Source: Coprobacter secundus
GTDB lineage: Bacteria; Bacteroidota; Bacteroidia; Bacteroidales; Coprobacteraceae
Direction: 5' to 3'
Assembly: GCA_000803105.1 (NCBI GenBank)
Contig: JTDA01000007.1
Location: 1-64,000, forward strand
DNA length: 64,000 nucleotides
The stretch's first letter is position 1. Every line of letters starts with the position of its first letter. The notes beneath the pieces are model-generated. The model worked only from the letters and a program-made list of their open reading frames with translations, ran no database searches and was not told where the DNA came from. Below are positions 34,303 through 43,977 of the stretch, in pieces. Made by a program: the position numbers and the translations under genes.

Positions 34303-35052
34303 CTATTCTTGAGAAGGATTACCATGAGCCTTCACCGAACGACGGTTCAAAAATTCTGCAAATTCATTTTTATATGAATCCGAAATGGGAATATACTGTT
34401 TCCCAAAAACAATGCGGTTACGCTCGATAATTTTGATTTTATCCGGTTGTACGATAAATGAGCGATGCACTCTCATAAAGCGGGACGAAGGGAGCATTTC
34501 TTCCATAGATTTCAGGCTCATCAAAGAAAGTACAGGATGAGGCTCATCTTCAAGATAGATTTTTATATAGTCTTTCAAACCTTCGATATACAATATTTTC
34601 TTTAGCTCTATCTGCCGAAGTTTATAATCCGATTTTACAAAAATCGATTCTATTCCAGTATTGCCATTTTCTGTTTGGACATGTTTATTTTTCAGTTCAA
34701 ACCACTCAACAGCCCTGTTGCACGCCTCCAGAAAGTCTGCATAACTGATAGGTTTCAGCAGATAATCTATAGCCGGGATTTTATAACTGTCGACAGCATA
34801 TTGGCTGAAAGCTGTCGTAAATATGATACGACATCTGTTCCGTATCATTTTGGAAAGTTCCATTCCATTTATATCAGGCATCTGTATATCGAGAAAAGCC
34901 AAGTCTATATCGTCCCGATTAATAAAGTCAAGAGCCGAAATTGCATCGGTAAATTTGCCGCACAATGTAAGGAAGGGTGTTTTTTGCACGTAACTTTCAA
35001 GCAAGTCCAAAGCCAAAGGCTCATCATCTACAATACAGCATTTCAGGTTCAT
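34303..35052 (-). CDS. LytTR response regulator
   Basis: A 249-residue regulator that works with the histidine kinase encoded just upstream. The receiver domain (about 1-120) has CCIVDDEPLALDLL, the phosphoacceptor Asp in FLDIQMPDI and the Lys in YLLKPISY. The C-terminal LytTR DNA-binding domain (about 145-240) includes ILYIEGLKDYIKIYL and MRVHRSFIV. It overlaps the kinase gene by 4 bp (ATGA). Likely target: the efflux operon that lies upstream on the same strand, by context only. Confidence 0.92.
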   Translation of the reverse strand: MNLKCCIVDDEPLALDLLESYVQKTPFLTLCGKFTDAISALDFINRDDIDLAFLDIQMPDINGMELSKMIRNRCRIIFTTAFSQYAVDSYKIPAIDYLLKPISYADFLEACNRAVEWFELKNKHVQTENGNTGIESIFVKSDYKLRQIELKKILYIEGLKDYIKIYLEDEPHPVLSLMSLKSMEEMLPSSRFMRVHRSFIVQPDKIKIIERNRIVFGKQYIPISDSYKNEFAEFLNRRSVKAHGNPSQE

Positions 35053-36122
35053 TTGTATTCCGGTTTTAGGAACAAGGTTAGCAACGTAGAATACCGGTCA
35101 CCGGTTTGTTCCGTATGTAACAAATAACTATTAGGATACAGTAGTTCGAGCCGTCTCCTTAGATTTTCCAATCCTATGCCCGAACCGCTTTTATCATGTT
35201 CATTTTTAGGGAAAAAGCTGTTTTCGATACAACAACTGATTTTTTCTTGTGGCACGATTTCAATGCAAATACTGACAAACGACTGGCAAGTATTGCTCAC
35301 ACCATGCTTGAACGCATTCTCTATCAACGAAATAAACAAGAGTGGAGCAATATTCATACCTGCTGCAGCTTGAGGAAGTGATACATCCAACTTCACCTTG
35401 TCCGATAAGCGTAACCTCATCAGTTCTATATAATTCCGTATAAAGTCAAGTTCTTTTTCCAATGGAACATAATTGCCTGTATTCTCGTACAAGACATACC
35501 GCAACAGTTTGCTCAGGTCATGTACAGCCTGTTGTGCCTTCTCAGGGCTGAAAGCGATAAGAGAATAGATATTATTGAGAGTATTGAACAAAAAATGCGG
35601 ATTCAACTGGTTCTGCAAATTTTTCAATTCAGCCTCGGCTCGTCTTTTCTCCAGTTCCTTTTGGGTATTTTCCGATTCTATCCACTGGGATGTCATTTTT
35701 ATAGCCACACTCAACCCCGCTGCAAGAAAAAGAGAAAATACATCTCGTGTAAGGAAAAAAAAGTCTCGATACCATGCCCTGGGCCTCATTTTTACCATCT
35801 CCGGAGGAGGTGGGAAGTTTATGAAGTTCAAGTCTTTCCAGTACCGTATGCCCATACTGACAATGATGATGAGCAACAAATTCCAAAACAAATACTTATA
35901 CGTTTGCTTTTTAAATAGAAATTTGTCAATGAGATAGAAATAATTGATATAAAAGACAACAGCCAAGGAAAAAGGAATAATAAAAAAATCCCAATAACGT
36001 ATTATACGACGGCCGGCAAAATTTTCTTCAAAAAAGAACAGAGGCAGCCCGATAATAAGTCCCCATACAATAGCATGTATAGTGACTTGTAATATTCTAT
36101 TTTTTTGTATATGCCCGCTCAT
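35049..36122 (-). CDS. LytS-type sensor histidine kinase
   Basis: A 357-residue membrane kinase. About four membrane helices occupy residues 10-135, followed by a short coiled coil (TQKELEKRRAEAELKNLQNQ), the His_kinase domain with phosphoacceptor His in NPHFLFNTLNNIY and the ATPase part with LLFISLIENAFKHG and SGSGIGLENLRRRLELLYP. There is no separate extracytoplasmic sensor domain. It pairs with the LytTR regulator. A TATTTTTG -7 box lies at 36140-36147. The efflux operon upstream ends 206 bp away, so the pair may be read from its own promoter or by readthrough. Confidence 0.92.
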   Translation of the reverse strand: MSGHIQKNRILQVTIHAIVWGLIIGLPLFFFEENFAGRRIIRYWDFFIIPFSLAVVFYINYFYLIDKFLFKKQTYKYLFWNLLLIIIVSMGIRYWKDLNFINFPPPPEMVKMRPRAWYRDFFFLTRDVFSLFLAAGLSVAIKMTSQWIESENTQKELEKRRAEAELKNLQNQLNPHFLFNTLNNIYSLIAFSPEKAQQAVHDLSKLLRYVLYENTGNYVPLEKELDFIRNYIELMRLRLSDKVKLDVSLPQAAAGMNIAPLLFISLIENAFKHGVSNTCQSFVSICIEIVPQEKISCCIENSFFPKNEHDKSGSGIGLENLRRRLELLYPNSYLLHTEQTGDRYSTLLTLFLKPEYK

Positions 36123-36139
36123 AAAAACAATCTGTTATA

Positions 36140-36147
36140 CAAAAATA
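36140..36147 (-). promoter_or_regulatory. -7 box of the kinase-regulator pair
   Basis: TATTTTTG on the minus strand, 17 bp upstream of the kinase start; close to the start, so the leader would be very short. Confidence 0.35.
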
Positions 36148-36328
36148 CAATTATAAATGGATAAATAACCGAAAAATAGTTCGAATTTCCACCTGTTCTT
36201 TTAAGGAAAAAATATACAATTCTCTCTATCATCACCGATATTTTTCTTCCTGCAGGAAATTATATCCCCCCCCTTACTGAAGCAAGGGAAAGGACAAGGT
36301 ATCCAAATCTCCCCCGGCTGTTACAATA

Positions 36329-37549
36329 TTACTCGTATCTTATAGCATCTATCGGATCGAGATCCGCGGCCTTTTTAGCCGGATACCAACCGAAAAATAT
36401 CCCGGTAACGGTACATACGGCAAAAGACAGAAATATACTCCACGGCTGTATATATATAGGCCAGTGGGCAATATTTTTTACAACCCAGCTTGCACCGCAA
36501 CCGATAAGGACACCGATAATACCACCCGTTATACTGATTAGGATAGCCTCTATGAGAAATTGGCTCAGTATATCGATACCTCGGGCCCCAACGGACATGC
36601 GGAGACCGATTTCCCGAGTCCTTTCCGTTACCGACACATACATGATATTCATAATACCTATACCTCCGACAATCAACGATATTCCGGCAATACATGCGAG
36701 CAGGGTCGTCATCAAGTCGGTAGTGGAATTCAACATACTGCTCAGTTCCTGTTGGCTACGAATCGTAAAGTCATCCTCATCGCTATCTTTCAATCGGTGT
36801 TCACGTCGTAAGATAGTACTGATTTCTTCTGTTGCATAGTCAGTCATATCTTCCGATAAGGCAGAAGCATATATCCCGTTCAGGTAAGTAATAGCCAGTA
36901 TCCGTTTCATTACTGTAGTGTAAGGAGCCAGCACGACATCGTCTTGGTCCATACCCATGGAATTGTAACCTTTCGATTCCAATACACCCACAATCTGAAA
37001 AGGTATTTTATTGAACCTGATGACATGTCCCACAGGATCACTGCCATCCGGGAACAGGTTATCGACAATGGTCTTCCCGATAACGCAAACTTTCGCTGAA
37101 CTCTGAATATCGGCTTCGGTAAACATCTCACCACTCTCTATTTTAAGCTGTCTTATCTCTAAATAGTCGAGTCCGACACCATAAATTGTCGAAGGATAAT
37201 TGTTCGAGCCGTTGATTAGCTGTCCCGAAGAAGATACGTTGGGACTTATCGCTGCAATGAAATTTGTCTCGTCTCGTAGTTTCTCATAATTTTCGAGTTT
37301 CAACGTTTGCATTTCCGAAGGGTCACGACGCACCCCGCCACGCATGTCACCTCCCGGGTGAATCATAATCATATTTGACCCCATTTCCGCGATTTGGGTC
37401 TGGATGCTTTTCTTCGAGCCTTGTCCGATAGCCAACATCGTAATGACCGAAGCCACACCGATAATGATACCCAACATGGTCAAGAAAGCTCGCAACTTAT
37501 TGTTGGCAAGAGCCCGAAGGGCTATTTTGAATAAATTGGTTCCGTTCAT
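36329..37549 (-). CDS. MacB-type ABC transporter permease
   Basis: A 406-residue inner-membrane subunit with four helices, one at the N-terminus (about 20-45) and three in the C-terminal part, and a large periplasmic domain between (about 50-280). This is the MacB_PCD/FtsX layout: SVITMLAIGQGSKKSIQTQI after the first helix and IMYVSVTERTREIGLRMSVG in the C-terminal part. It transmits ATP hydrolysis to extrusion through the adaptor and TolC. Unlike E. coli MacB, the ATPase is a separate protein encoded 10 bp upstream. Confidence 0.92.
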   Translation of the reverse strand: MNGTNLFKIALRALANNKLRAFLTMLGIIIGVASVITMLAIGQGSKKSIQTQIAEMGSNMIMIHPGGDMRGGVRRDPSEMQTLKLENYEKLRDETNFIAAISPNVSSSGQLINGSNNYPSTIYGVGLDYLEIRQLKIESGEMFTEADIQSSAKVCVIGKTIVDNLFPDGSDPVGHVIRFNKIPFQIVGVLESKGYNSMGMDQDDVVLAPYTTVMKRILAITYLNGIYASALSEDMTDYATEEISTILRREHRLKDSDEDDFTIRSQQELSSMLNSTTDLMTTLLACIAGISLIVGGIGIMNIMYVSVTERTREIGLRMSVGARGIDILSQFLIEAILISITGGIIGVLIGCGASWVVKNIAHWPIYIQPWSIFLSFAVCTVTGIFFGWYPAKKAADLDPIDAIRYE

Positions 37550-37559
37550 ATTCTATATC

Positions 37560-38306
37560 TTAATCATCATCATTCTTCGGCAATGCGGCCAGAGCTACGC
37601 TCGCTGAGAGAATATTTTTGTTTACAGTATCTTCTATGACATGCCCGTCGCGCAGACGTATGTTTCTGCTACTGTATTGGGCTATATCCGGATTATGTGT
37701 TACGAAAATAATCGTACGCCCTTCGGCATGAAGTTTCTGAAACAAGACCAGTATTTCAAAGGAAGTACGCGTATCCAAATTTCCGGTAGCTTCGTCAGCC
37801 AAAATAACAGCCGGATTGTTTACCAATGCCCGGGCAATAGCGACTCGTTGCATCTGCCCCCCCGACATTTGATTCGATTTATGTTCCAGCCGGTCACCTA
37901 AGCCCACAGCTTTCAAAGCCTCTATTGCCCGATTCCTGCGTTCGGCCGCACCGACTTTCGCATTATACATAAGTGGCAATTCCACATTTTCGACAGCTGT
38001 CGTTTTAGGCAGCAAATTATAATTTTGAAACACAAAACCGATTTTTCGATTCCTTAATATTGCCCGTTCAGACTTGCTCATAGTACGTACCGAAATACCG
38101 TCAAGGTAATATTCTCCGCTCGAAGGAGTATCAAGACAACCTAAAGTGTTCAGTAACGTAGATTTTCCCGAACCCGAAGTTCCCATAATCGTTACGAATT
38201 CCCCCTCATTAATCGTAAATGTGATACCTCGCAAGGCATGTACGATTTCATCACCGACTTGGAAATTTCGTTTGATATTTTGCAGTTCGATAACCTTTTT
38301 ACTCAT
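37560..38306 (-). CDS. ABC transporter ATP-binding protein (MacB/LolD-type)
   Basis: The 248-residue ATPase has Walker A GTSGSGKSTLLN, Q-loop FVFQNYNLLP, signature MSGGQMQRVAIARAL, Walker B VILADEATGNLD and switch His FVTHNPD. The insertion pattern is that of the MacB/LolD/FtsE group. It powers the adjacent permease. It starts 11 bp after the adaptor gene and ends 10 bp before the permease gene. Confidence 0.94.
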   Translation of the reverse strand: MSKKVIELQNIKRNFQVGDEIVHALRGITFTINEGEFVTIMGTSGSGKSTLLNTLGCLDTPSSGEYYLDGISVRTMSKSERAILRNRKIGFVFQNYNLLPKTTAVENVELPLMYNAKVGAAERRNRAIEALKAVGLGDRLEHKSNQMSGGQMQRVAIARALVNNPAVILADEATGNLDTRTSFEILVLFQKLHAEGRTIIFVTHNPDIAQYSSRNIRLRDGHVIEDTVNKNILSASVALAALPKNDDD

Positions 38307-38317
38307 CGCTATCTCCT

Positions 38318-39550
38318 TTATTTTTTCTTTTTATTGCTTCCCGGAGGGCCAGGCATGAACGGACTTCTTTCTGCCGATTCACCTTGAGGGTTCATTTCGG
38401 GAGCTTGACCTGTATTTCCGATAGTCGCTTCACTTATCACTTGGGTACCTTCCGCTATACCTCCGGTTATTTCAGTAAGTATACCGTTACTTATACCTAT
38501 CTTTACCGGATGTGCCGTAAATGTATTTCCCTCCTTAGTCCACAATTTATGCTCTCCCTCGCAATCTTTAATGATATCTTCTTTTTCCACTAAGGGAACT
38601 TCCGGAGTAAACCGTAGAGCCTTTGCCGGAACACTGAGAACATCTTTTTTGTCCAGAATATAAATAGTAACATTGGCTGTCAGACGAGGTTTTAGTTTTA
38701 AATCGGGATTCTGTGCCGAAATGACAACTTCGTATGTAATGACACTTTCGCTGCTCGTACTGCTGCTACTTGTGCTGCTACTGCTCGTACTACCCAGGCG
38801 TATTTGCGTAACTTTTCCTTCGAAAACGTCGTTCGGATAAGCATCTACCGTAAAACTGACCCGTTGGCCTTCCTCTACACCACCTATATCAGCTTCATCG
38901 ACATCCGCTACAACCTGCATCTGAGTCAGGTCGGCTGCAATGGTAAACAGGGTAGGAGTTTCAAATCCGGCTGCAACCGTTTGGCCTTCCTCCACCGCCC
39001 GGTCTATAACTACTCCGTCGATAGGAGAAGTAATCGTAGCATACGATAAGTTGCGTTCAGCCTTTGCCAGAGAAGCCTTGCTGCTCTCATATTCGCTTTT
39101 TGCCTTTTCGTAATTATAAGTGGCAAGTTCGTAATCTGTATCGCTGATTAACTTTTTCTCATATAGCCCCTTGTTACGTGCATAATTTTTTTGCTGATAT
39201 TCATATTCAGCTTTACTTCCGTCATAATTGGCCTTTGCCGACTGGAGCTCGCTTTGCAAAGTTACTTTATCCATTTCAGCGATTAATTGGCCTTTAGTTA
39301 CTATGGAATTATAATCGGCATATAATTTATCGATGATACCCGATACCTGCGTACCCACTTGAACCTCAGTTACAGGTTCGATAGTTCCGGTGGCTGTGAC
39401 AGAATTTGAAATATCCCCTTTACTTACCGAGGCTGTGATATATGAAATTTTGTGCTTGGGAGCAGAGCCTCCGGCTATCCAGACGATAATTCCCGCTATA
39501 ACGATAATCGCAATAACGATGAGAATGATTTTCTTTGCTTTTGTCTTCAT
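38318..39550 (-). CDS. MacA-type periplasmic efflux adaptor
   Basis: The 410-residue membrane-fusion protein has an N-terminal anchor helix (IILIVIAIIVIAGIIVWIAG) and no lipobox. It continues with a lipoyl/barrel-sandwich region split by a coiled-coil hairpin (about 75-200, YDGSKAEYEYQQKNYARNKG), a beta-barrel region and a low-complexity serine stretch (about 255-270, SSSTSSSSTSSES). It ends in a basic tail (SNKKKK). It links the ABC permease to the outer-membrane TolC-like channel. The Ser-rich insert is unusual for the family but in frame. Confidence 0.92.
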   Translation of the reverse strand: MKTKAKKIILIVIAIIVIAGIIVWIAGGSAPKHKISYITASVSKGDISNSVTATGTIEPVTEVQVGTQVSGIIDKLYADYNSIVTKGQLIAEMDKVTLQSELQSAKANYDGSKAEYEYQQKNYARNKGLYEKKLISDTDYELATYNYEKAKSEYESSKASLAKAERNLSYATITSPIDGVVIDRAVEEGQTVAAGFETPTLFTIAADLTQMQVVADVDEADIGGVEEGQRVSFTVDAYPNDVFEGKVTQIRLGSTSSSSTSSSSTSSESVITYEVVISAQNPDLKLKPRLTANVTIYILDKKDVLSVPAKALRFTPEVPLVEKEDIIKDCEGEHKLWTKEGNTFTAHPVKIGISNGILTEITGGIAEGTQVISEATIGNTGQAPEMNPQGESAERSPFMPGPPGSNKKKK

Positions 39551-39568
39551 ATTATATTACATAAATTT

Positions 39569-40909
39569 TTATCCGTTTATTTTTATAGGCTTGTCCTGAT
39601 AGAAATTGAGCAGTTGGAGATTTAGTATGGCCATATACTTGGCTTGTAACTGTTCTTGTTGCGCAGAGAGATAATTGTTCTTTTCCGTAAGCAGTTCTAC
39701 CGTATTCTTCATCCCCAGATAAAATTGTTCTTCCGCAAGTTCATAACTCAATTGGCTGGCTTTCAATTGTTCCGATGCCGCATTATATTGGTTTTGAGAT
39801 GACCGTGCATCCTGATAGATTGACTCTATGGTCTTCAACAGCTCTTTTTGACTGTTCAGATAATCAAGCTTGCTGGCCTCAAGTTGTAACTTGGCTTTTT
39901 CTACGGCCGATTTATTCTCCCGATTACTATAAATAGGCACAGATAAGGTAACACCTATATTTTCATTGAATTTATTTTTCATCTGAGTCCCAAAACCGTA
40001 ATCACTCCCCGTAATATGCCCTGTTCCAATACCGGCATTCAAGGAAATCTGTGGGAAATAGCCTGATTTGGCATTTACCTTTTCCAACTCGGCCATATTG
40101 ATAGATAATTTGCTGCTTTGAATACTTGGTATAAATCCGAGAGCTATATTATACACCGATTCTTTTGACGGCAGGGGAGTCAATATATCACTATCATCGA
40201 GATTAGGTACATATACCGACAGTTCATCTGTAATTTCAAGTTCGAGTAGCTGTTTCAAGTCAAGAATAAGTTCTTCGAGTGACGATTGGGACACTACCAA
40301 CTGATACTTGTCTTGACTGTATTGTGACTCCAGTTGAGCATAATCGCTTTTCGAGATAGAACCGGCATTGAGTAACTCTTTTGAACGTTCACATTGGGCT
40401 TTGGAAACTTCCACTGTCTGTTCATTGATTTTTACAGACTCCATTGCATATAATATCTGCAAATAAGCCGTTGTAATTGCTATCTCAATATCATCTGCCG
40501 AAGCATCGATTTCCAATTGTTGTATCTGTTCTTGCAATTCCTGTTGCTTGATGGTATTTTTCCGTTTTCCACCATTGTACAAAGTATAAGAAGCATTTAA
40601 CCCGTAACTCCCGGTATAGCTGTTTCTACTGGTTCCCGTATTTCCCGGAGCAGGATAATTGGTATACCCGTGAGATGTAGAAAACGATAACGAAGGAAAC
40701 AACTGGGCCTTTGCCAGTTTCGTATCTATCCGGCTTTCATTCAGCGAAATTTTGTTCTTCTTTATTTGGATATTCTGCTCATGAGCATAGCGGATACAGT
40801 CGTCGAGTGTCCACTCTTTCGGTTTTTCCTGAGCCGGAAGTATTGCCGGAGTCAACAACATCAATCCGCTCAAGCTGCAAATGTGTATTATAGACGTGAT
40901 TTTTGCCAT
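39569..40909 (-). CDS. TolC-like outer-membrane efflux channel protein
   Basis: A 446-residue outer membrane factor with a signal peptide (about 1-26, ending ILPAQ). It has the two long-helix repeats of the TolC family: WTLDDCIRYAHEQNIQIKKN at the start, SLSFSTSHGYTNYP, and in the second repeat GFIPSIQSSKLSINMAELEK and YFPQISLNAGIG. It is the first gene of the efflux operon tolC-like, macA-like, ATPase, permease; the spacing between genes is 10-18 bp. The export substrate is unknown. Confidence 0.93.
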   Translation of the reverse strand: MAKITSIIHICSLSGLMLLTPAILPAQEKPKEWTLDDCIRYAHEQNIQIKKNKISLNESRIDTKLAKAQLFPSLSFSTSHGYTNYPAPGNTGTSRNSYTGSYGLNASYTLYNGGKRKNTIKQQELQEQIQQLEIDASADDIEIAITTAYLQILYAMESVKINEQTVEVSKAQCERSKELLNAGSISKSDYAQLESQYSQDKYQLVVSQSSLEELILDLKQLLELEITDELSVYVPNLDDSDILTPLPSKESVYNIALGFIPSIQSSKLSINMAELEKVNAKSGYFPQISLNAGIGTGHITGSDYGFGTQMKNKFNENIGVTLSVPIYSNRENKSAVEKAKLQLEASKLDYLNSQKELLKTIESIYQDARSSQNQYNAASEQLKASQLSYELAEEQFYLGMKNTVELLTEKNNYLSAQQEQLQAKYMAILNLQLLNFYQDKPIKING

Positions 40910-40928
40910 AAAAAATATATTTTATTAG

Positions 40929-40959
40929 CAAACTTACCCTTAACACATATCGCATACAA
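40929..40959 (-). promoter_or_regulatory. Promoter of the efflux operon
   Basis: On the minus strand TTG (40959-40957), a 20-nt spacer and TAAGTTTG (40936-40929). The start codon of the TolC-like gene is 20 bp downstream. No further operator was recognised. Confidence 0.6.
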
Positions 40960-41108
40960 TTATTATATAGAATCTCCGTTCTTTTATCGACGAATTATCT
41001 GTTTTTAACGATAAATGACGATACCACGAGCACGTCAAAAGTTTTCATCGTGAAAATATACAAATTTTTCCTCATTACACAGGCTGGAAAACAAGAATCG
41101 ATACCTCG

Positions 41109-43688
41109 TTATTTGACCAATAATTTCAACGTTTTGGATTTACTTTTCCCGATAATTTGTAAAAAATATATACCTTTTTTCCCTGTCATTGCAACGCTGT
41201 TCCATTCTCCGCTTGCATCGATTGTCCCATGCAATAAGACACTTCCATTTACGTTTATAATGCGAAAATCGAAATGACCATTTTCGTTTAAGATGCGAAT
41301 ACGGATATTTTGGTTACAACCTTGTATAACTTCAATATCGATATCGTTATTCATCGTTGTCGGGATATTTTCGATACCACTCAACAGAGGTGTATCAAAC
41401 TGCATCTCTTCTCCATATACAGTACATTTGTCCGTTTTTGCATAAGCTCGATAGACATATGTAGAGTTTTCCGCCAAATTATATATCCAAGCAGACATTT
41501 TTTGTCCTTTAGCAGTAACAGTCTGAGGGGTGCCGTGCCAGGTTAGATTATCTCCTTTGTTCATTATCCAATATTCAAAACCCTGCTCGATTATCTCATC
41601 GGTTCCTCTCAAGACGTACCCTTTTATCTGGGCTGAATTCGATGCAACTTCCGGTTCCGAATAGGTATGTATGATAGGCTCGAAATAGCTGTAATCACTT
41701 GGATCGAAAGTAACCCAGTCTCCATAATAATAATTGTTGGTTCGAGACTTATAAAATGCTCTCACATTATAATAAAAAGCCGATTGCAGATTCTTGATAT
41801 AACCTTCGATTTGACCATTGTAAATAGCCCCATAACCTTCATTAGAAGGCAAAGAAGCAGGGGCATCATATTTTCTCCATTGAAAGCCTACATTTGTTTC
41901 ATTTTCATCAATATTGGTAATCGTGGAAACAATAGCACAAGAATTTGAGACAGCTTTGACATTTGGTGTCGATAATATAAGAGGTTCTGTCTTGAATGTA
42001 GACACCGCAGAAGTCGTATAGCCGTTATTCGTTCTGACAAAAAAAGTTATGGTATATTCAGTTTCTGGGTCGAGATTCGTCAACTGAAGGTTATCACCTT
42101 GCACATTTTCATTGTCGAACCCGAATGACTCGATTGTTGCATCTCCTGCTGAAATTATACCCTGGCAATTTACAGAAGTAGAAGAAGTGATCCCTTCAAG
42201 CTTCAATAAAATAGCATCGGTCGTAAACTCTTTATTATCTGAAAAAAAATACTTATCCTTACCATAAAAAGCATAAGATTTGATGGAATAAGTCGTATTG
42301 GGATCTAAATTATCGAGTGTTACATTTCCATTGGCATCTGCTTTATAATAGATACCGTTGAAGTATACACCGCGTTCTTCATATACGGTTTCATCTCGGG
42401 AAGCCGGGCAATGTACAGTCAATGTAGTCTGTGTATGTGATTTCAAAGTCAAATCAACCTTCGGAATTACAGTTGAGACTGACATGTGACCCGTCATCTC
42501 TTTTCCATTGAGTATATAAGCTATATAAATCTCATAAGACTTTCCTATTTCCAGGTCAGACAGGTTGTAAAAGCCGTCATTGTCTGGTTTGAGTTCTGTC
42601 CCGTCAGAAGTATATACTTTAGTAATCTGAGCATTATCAACATTGAAATAGTCCCCGAAATCTACTGTAAATCTCACGGATTTCAAAGACGGTTGAGCTT
42701 CTATTCTGAATGGATTCTCTATGTCATAAAGATTCTTTATATTGCTGAACTTTGCGTCTATAATTTTTTCATGCTCCGAAGCATATGCATAGATTACGCT
42801 ACCTCCGGTCCGCCATAATGCATTTTGTCCGAAAGTAATATTTTTAGACAAAAACACCAATGGTTTAGCCGAGACATCTCGTAGAGCCTGTATGCCTATT
42901 TTGTTAATAGAGGCAGGTAAAACCAATCGGCGTATCGAAGAACAATTACTAAATGCATAATCATCAATTGTCGTAACGTTTCCGAATATATTTACAATTT
43001 GCAAATTTGAACATTTGTAAAATAAATATTTTCCGATGTTTGTAACATTCTTTCCTAAAGTTACTGAACGGAGAGTTTCACTTCTCCCGAAAGGGGCTCC
43101 CTCGTACCATCCTATAACACTATTTTCTTTAGGCAAAGAATATGTTATAGGTCTATTGATAATCACGCTGTCAAGAATACAGTCTTCAAAAGTCCCATAA
43201 TAAGTATATTTTTTCGTTGTAGAATAGATTCGTCTATAATTCAAATTCAATAAGTCCTCTGACTCATCTATAATTAAATTTTTCAGATTGGAACATCTAT
43301 AAAATGTATGCCCCGGAAGCGAAGTTACCTGTTGGGGTATGTTTATCTGCCTCAGTTGGGAACATTTGTAAAAAGCATAGTCTCCTATAGTTCTTACATT
43401 TGCACCTATCCGAATTTCTTCTATAGTTTGATTATATGCAAAAGCATATTCATCTATATACATGACAATGTACATTTTGTCCTGATAATATACGACATAT
43501 GGTATTTCCAACCTTTTATCAGGAAAATTTTCATAATTACCGGAATCTTCCTTTTTTTCATATGTAACAGTCGCTATACTATAAGTATCGTCCAAATTAT
43601 AATATATTCCATCTATACATACATCATAAACAAAGATATTGGAACAATAAAATGCAAAAATAGTACATAGAATAATTATTACTTTCAT
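41109..43688 (-). CDS. BspA-like leucine-rich repeat surface protein with T9SS-like tail
   Basis: The 859-residue product starts with a signal peptide (about 1-20). From about residue 75 to 320 it has BspA/LRR_5 repeats (LRQINIPQQVTSLPGHTFYR, LKNLIIDE, LRSVTLGKNVTNIGKYLFYK, IRRLVLPASINKIGIQAL). Residues of about 330-785 are a series of fibronectin-III-like segments (for example DLEIGKSYEIYIAYILNGKE). The last 80 residues resemble a type IX secretion tail (GHFDFRIINVNGSVLLHGTI, KGIYFLQIIG). BspA-like proteins bind host or matrix proteins; this role is inferred. The gene stands alone and no convincing -7 box was found. Confidence 0.82.
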   Translation of the reverse strand: MKVIIILCTIFAFYCSNIFVYDVCIDGIYYNLDDTYSIATVTYEKKEDSGNYENFPDKRLEIPYVVYYQDKMYIVMYIDEYAFAYNQTIEEIRIGANVRTIGDYAFYKCSQLRQINIPQQVTSLPGHTFYRCSNLKNLIIDESEDLLNLNYRRIYSTTKKYTYYGTFEDCILDSVIINRPITYSLPKENSVIGWYEGAPFGRSETLRSVTLGKNVTNIGKYLFYKCSNLQIVNIFGNVTTIDDYAFSNCSSIRRLVLPASINKIGIQALRDVSAKPLVFLSKNITFGQNALWRTGGSVIYAYASEHEKIIDAKFSNIKNLYDIENPFRIEAQPSLKSVRFTVDFGDYFNVDNAQITKVYTSDGTELKPDNDGFYNLSDLEIGKSYEIYIAYILNGKEMTGHMSVSTVIPKVDLTLKSHTQTTLTVHCPASRDETVYEERGVYFNGIYYKADANGNVTLDNLDPNTTYSIKSYAFYGKDKYFFSDNKEFTTDAILLKLEGITSSTSVNCQGIISAGDATIESFGFDNENVQGDNLQLTNLDPETEYTITFFVRTNNGYTTSAVSTFKTEPLILSTPNVKAVSNSCAIVSTITNIDENETNVGFQWRKYDAPASLPSNEGYGAIYNGQIEGYIKNLQSAFYYNVRAFYKSRTNNYYYGDWVTFDPSDYSYFEPIIHTYSEPEVASNSAQIKGYVLRGTDEIIEQGFEYWIMNKGDNLTWHGTPQTVTAKGQKMSAWIYNLAENSTYVYRAYAKTDKCTVYGEEMQFDTPLLSGIENIPTTMNNDIDIEVIQGCNQNIRIRILNENGHFDFRIINVNGSVLLHGTIDASGEWNSVAMTGKKGIYFLQIIGKSKSKTLKLLVK

Positions 43689-43977
43689 TTTTCTATTTAT
43701 AATAAATTTATATTTGTTTGTAAAAATAACACAAATCTCTTTTCTCAGATTGAGAATTTATAATCCATATAAAATGTTTATGAAGTGCAAAAATAATGCA
43801 ATTCTGTTAATCATGACAAAACATATAAAATAAAAAAAATGACTTTTTTATTTTAATTTATATAATATAATTTCGATAACAACTGAACTACACAAAATAT
43901 TTTTTCAAAATATAAGAGACCCTCTTTTAACTTTTTGCTTATTTTATCATCTAATGTAATAAATCAGTTTATTTTAC
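43689..43977. other. AT-rich region between the BspA-like and sigma-factor genes
   Basis: The 289-bp region between these divergent genes is very AT-rich. No clear -33 / -7 pair, repeat or hairpin with T-run was found. It must hold the promoters of both genes. Confidence 0.4.
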
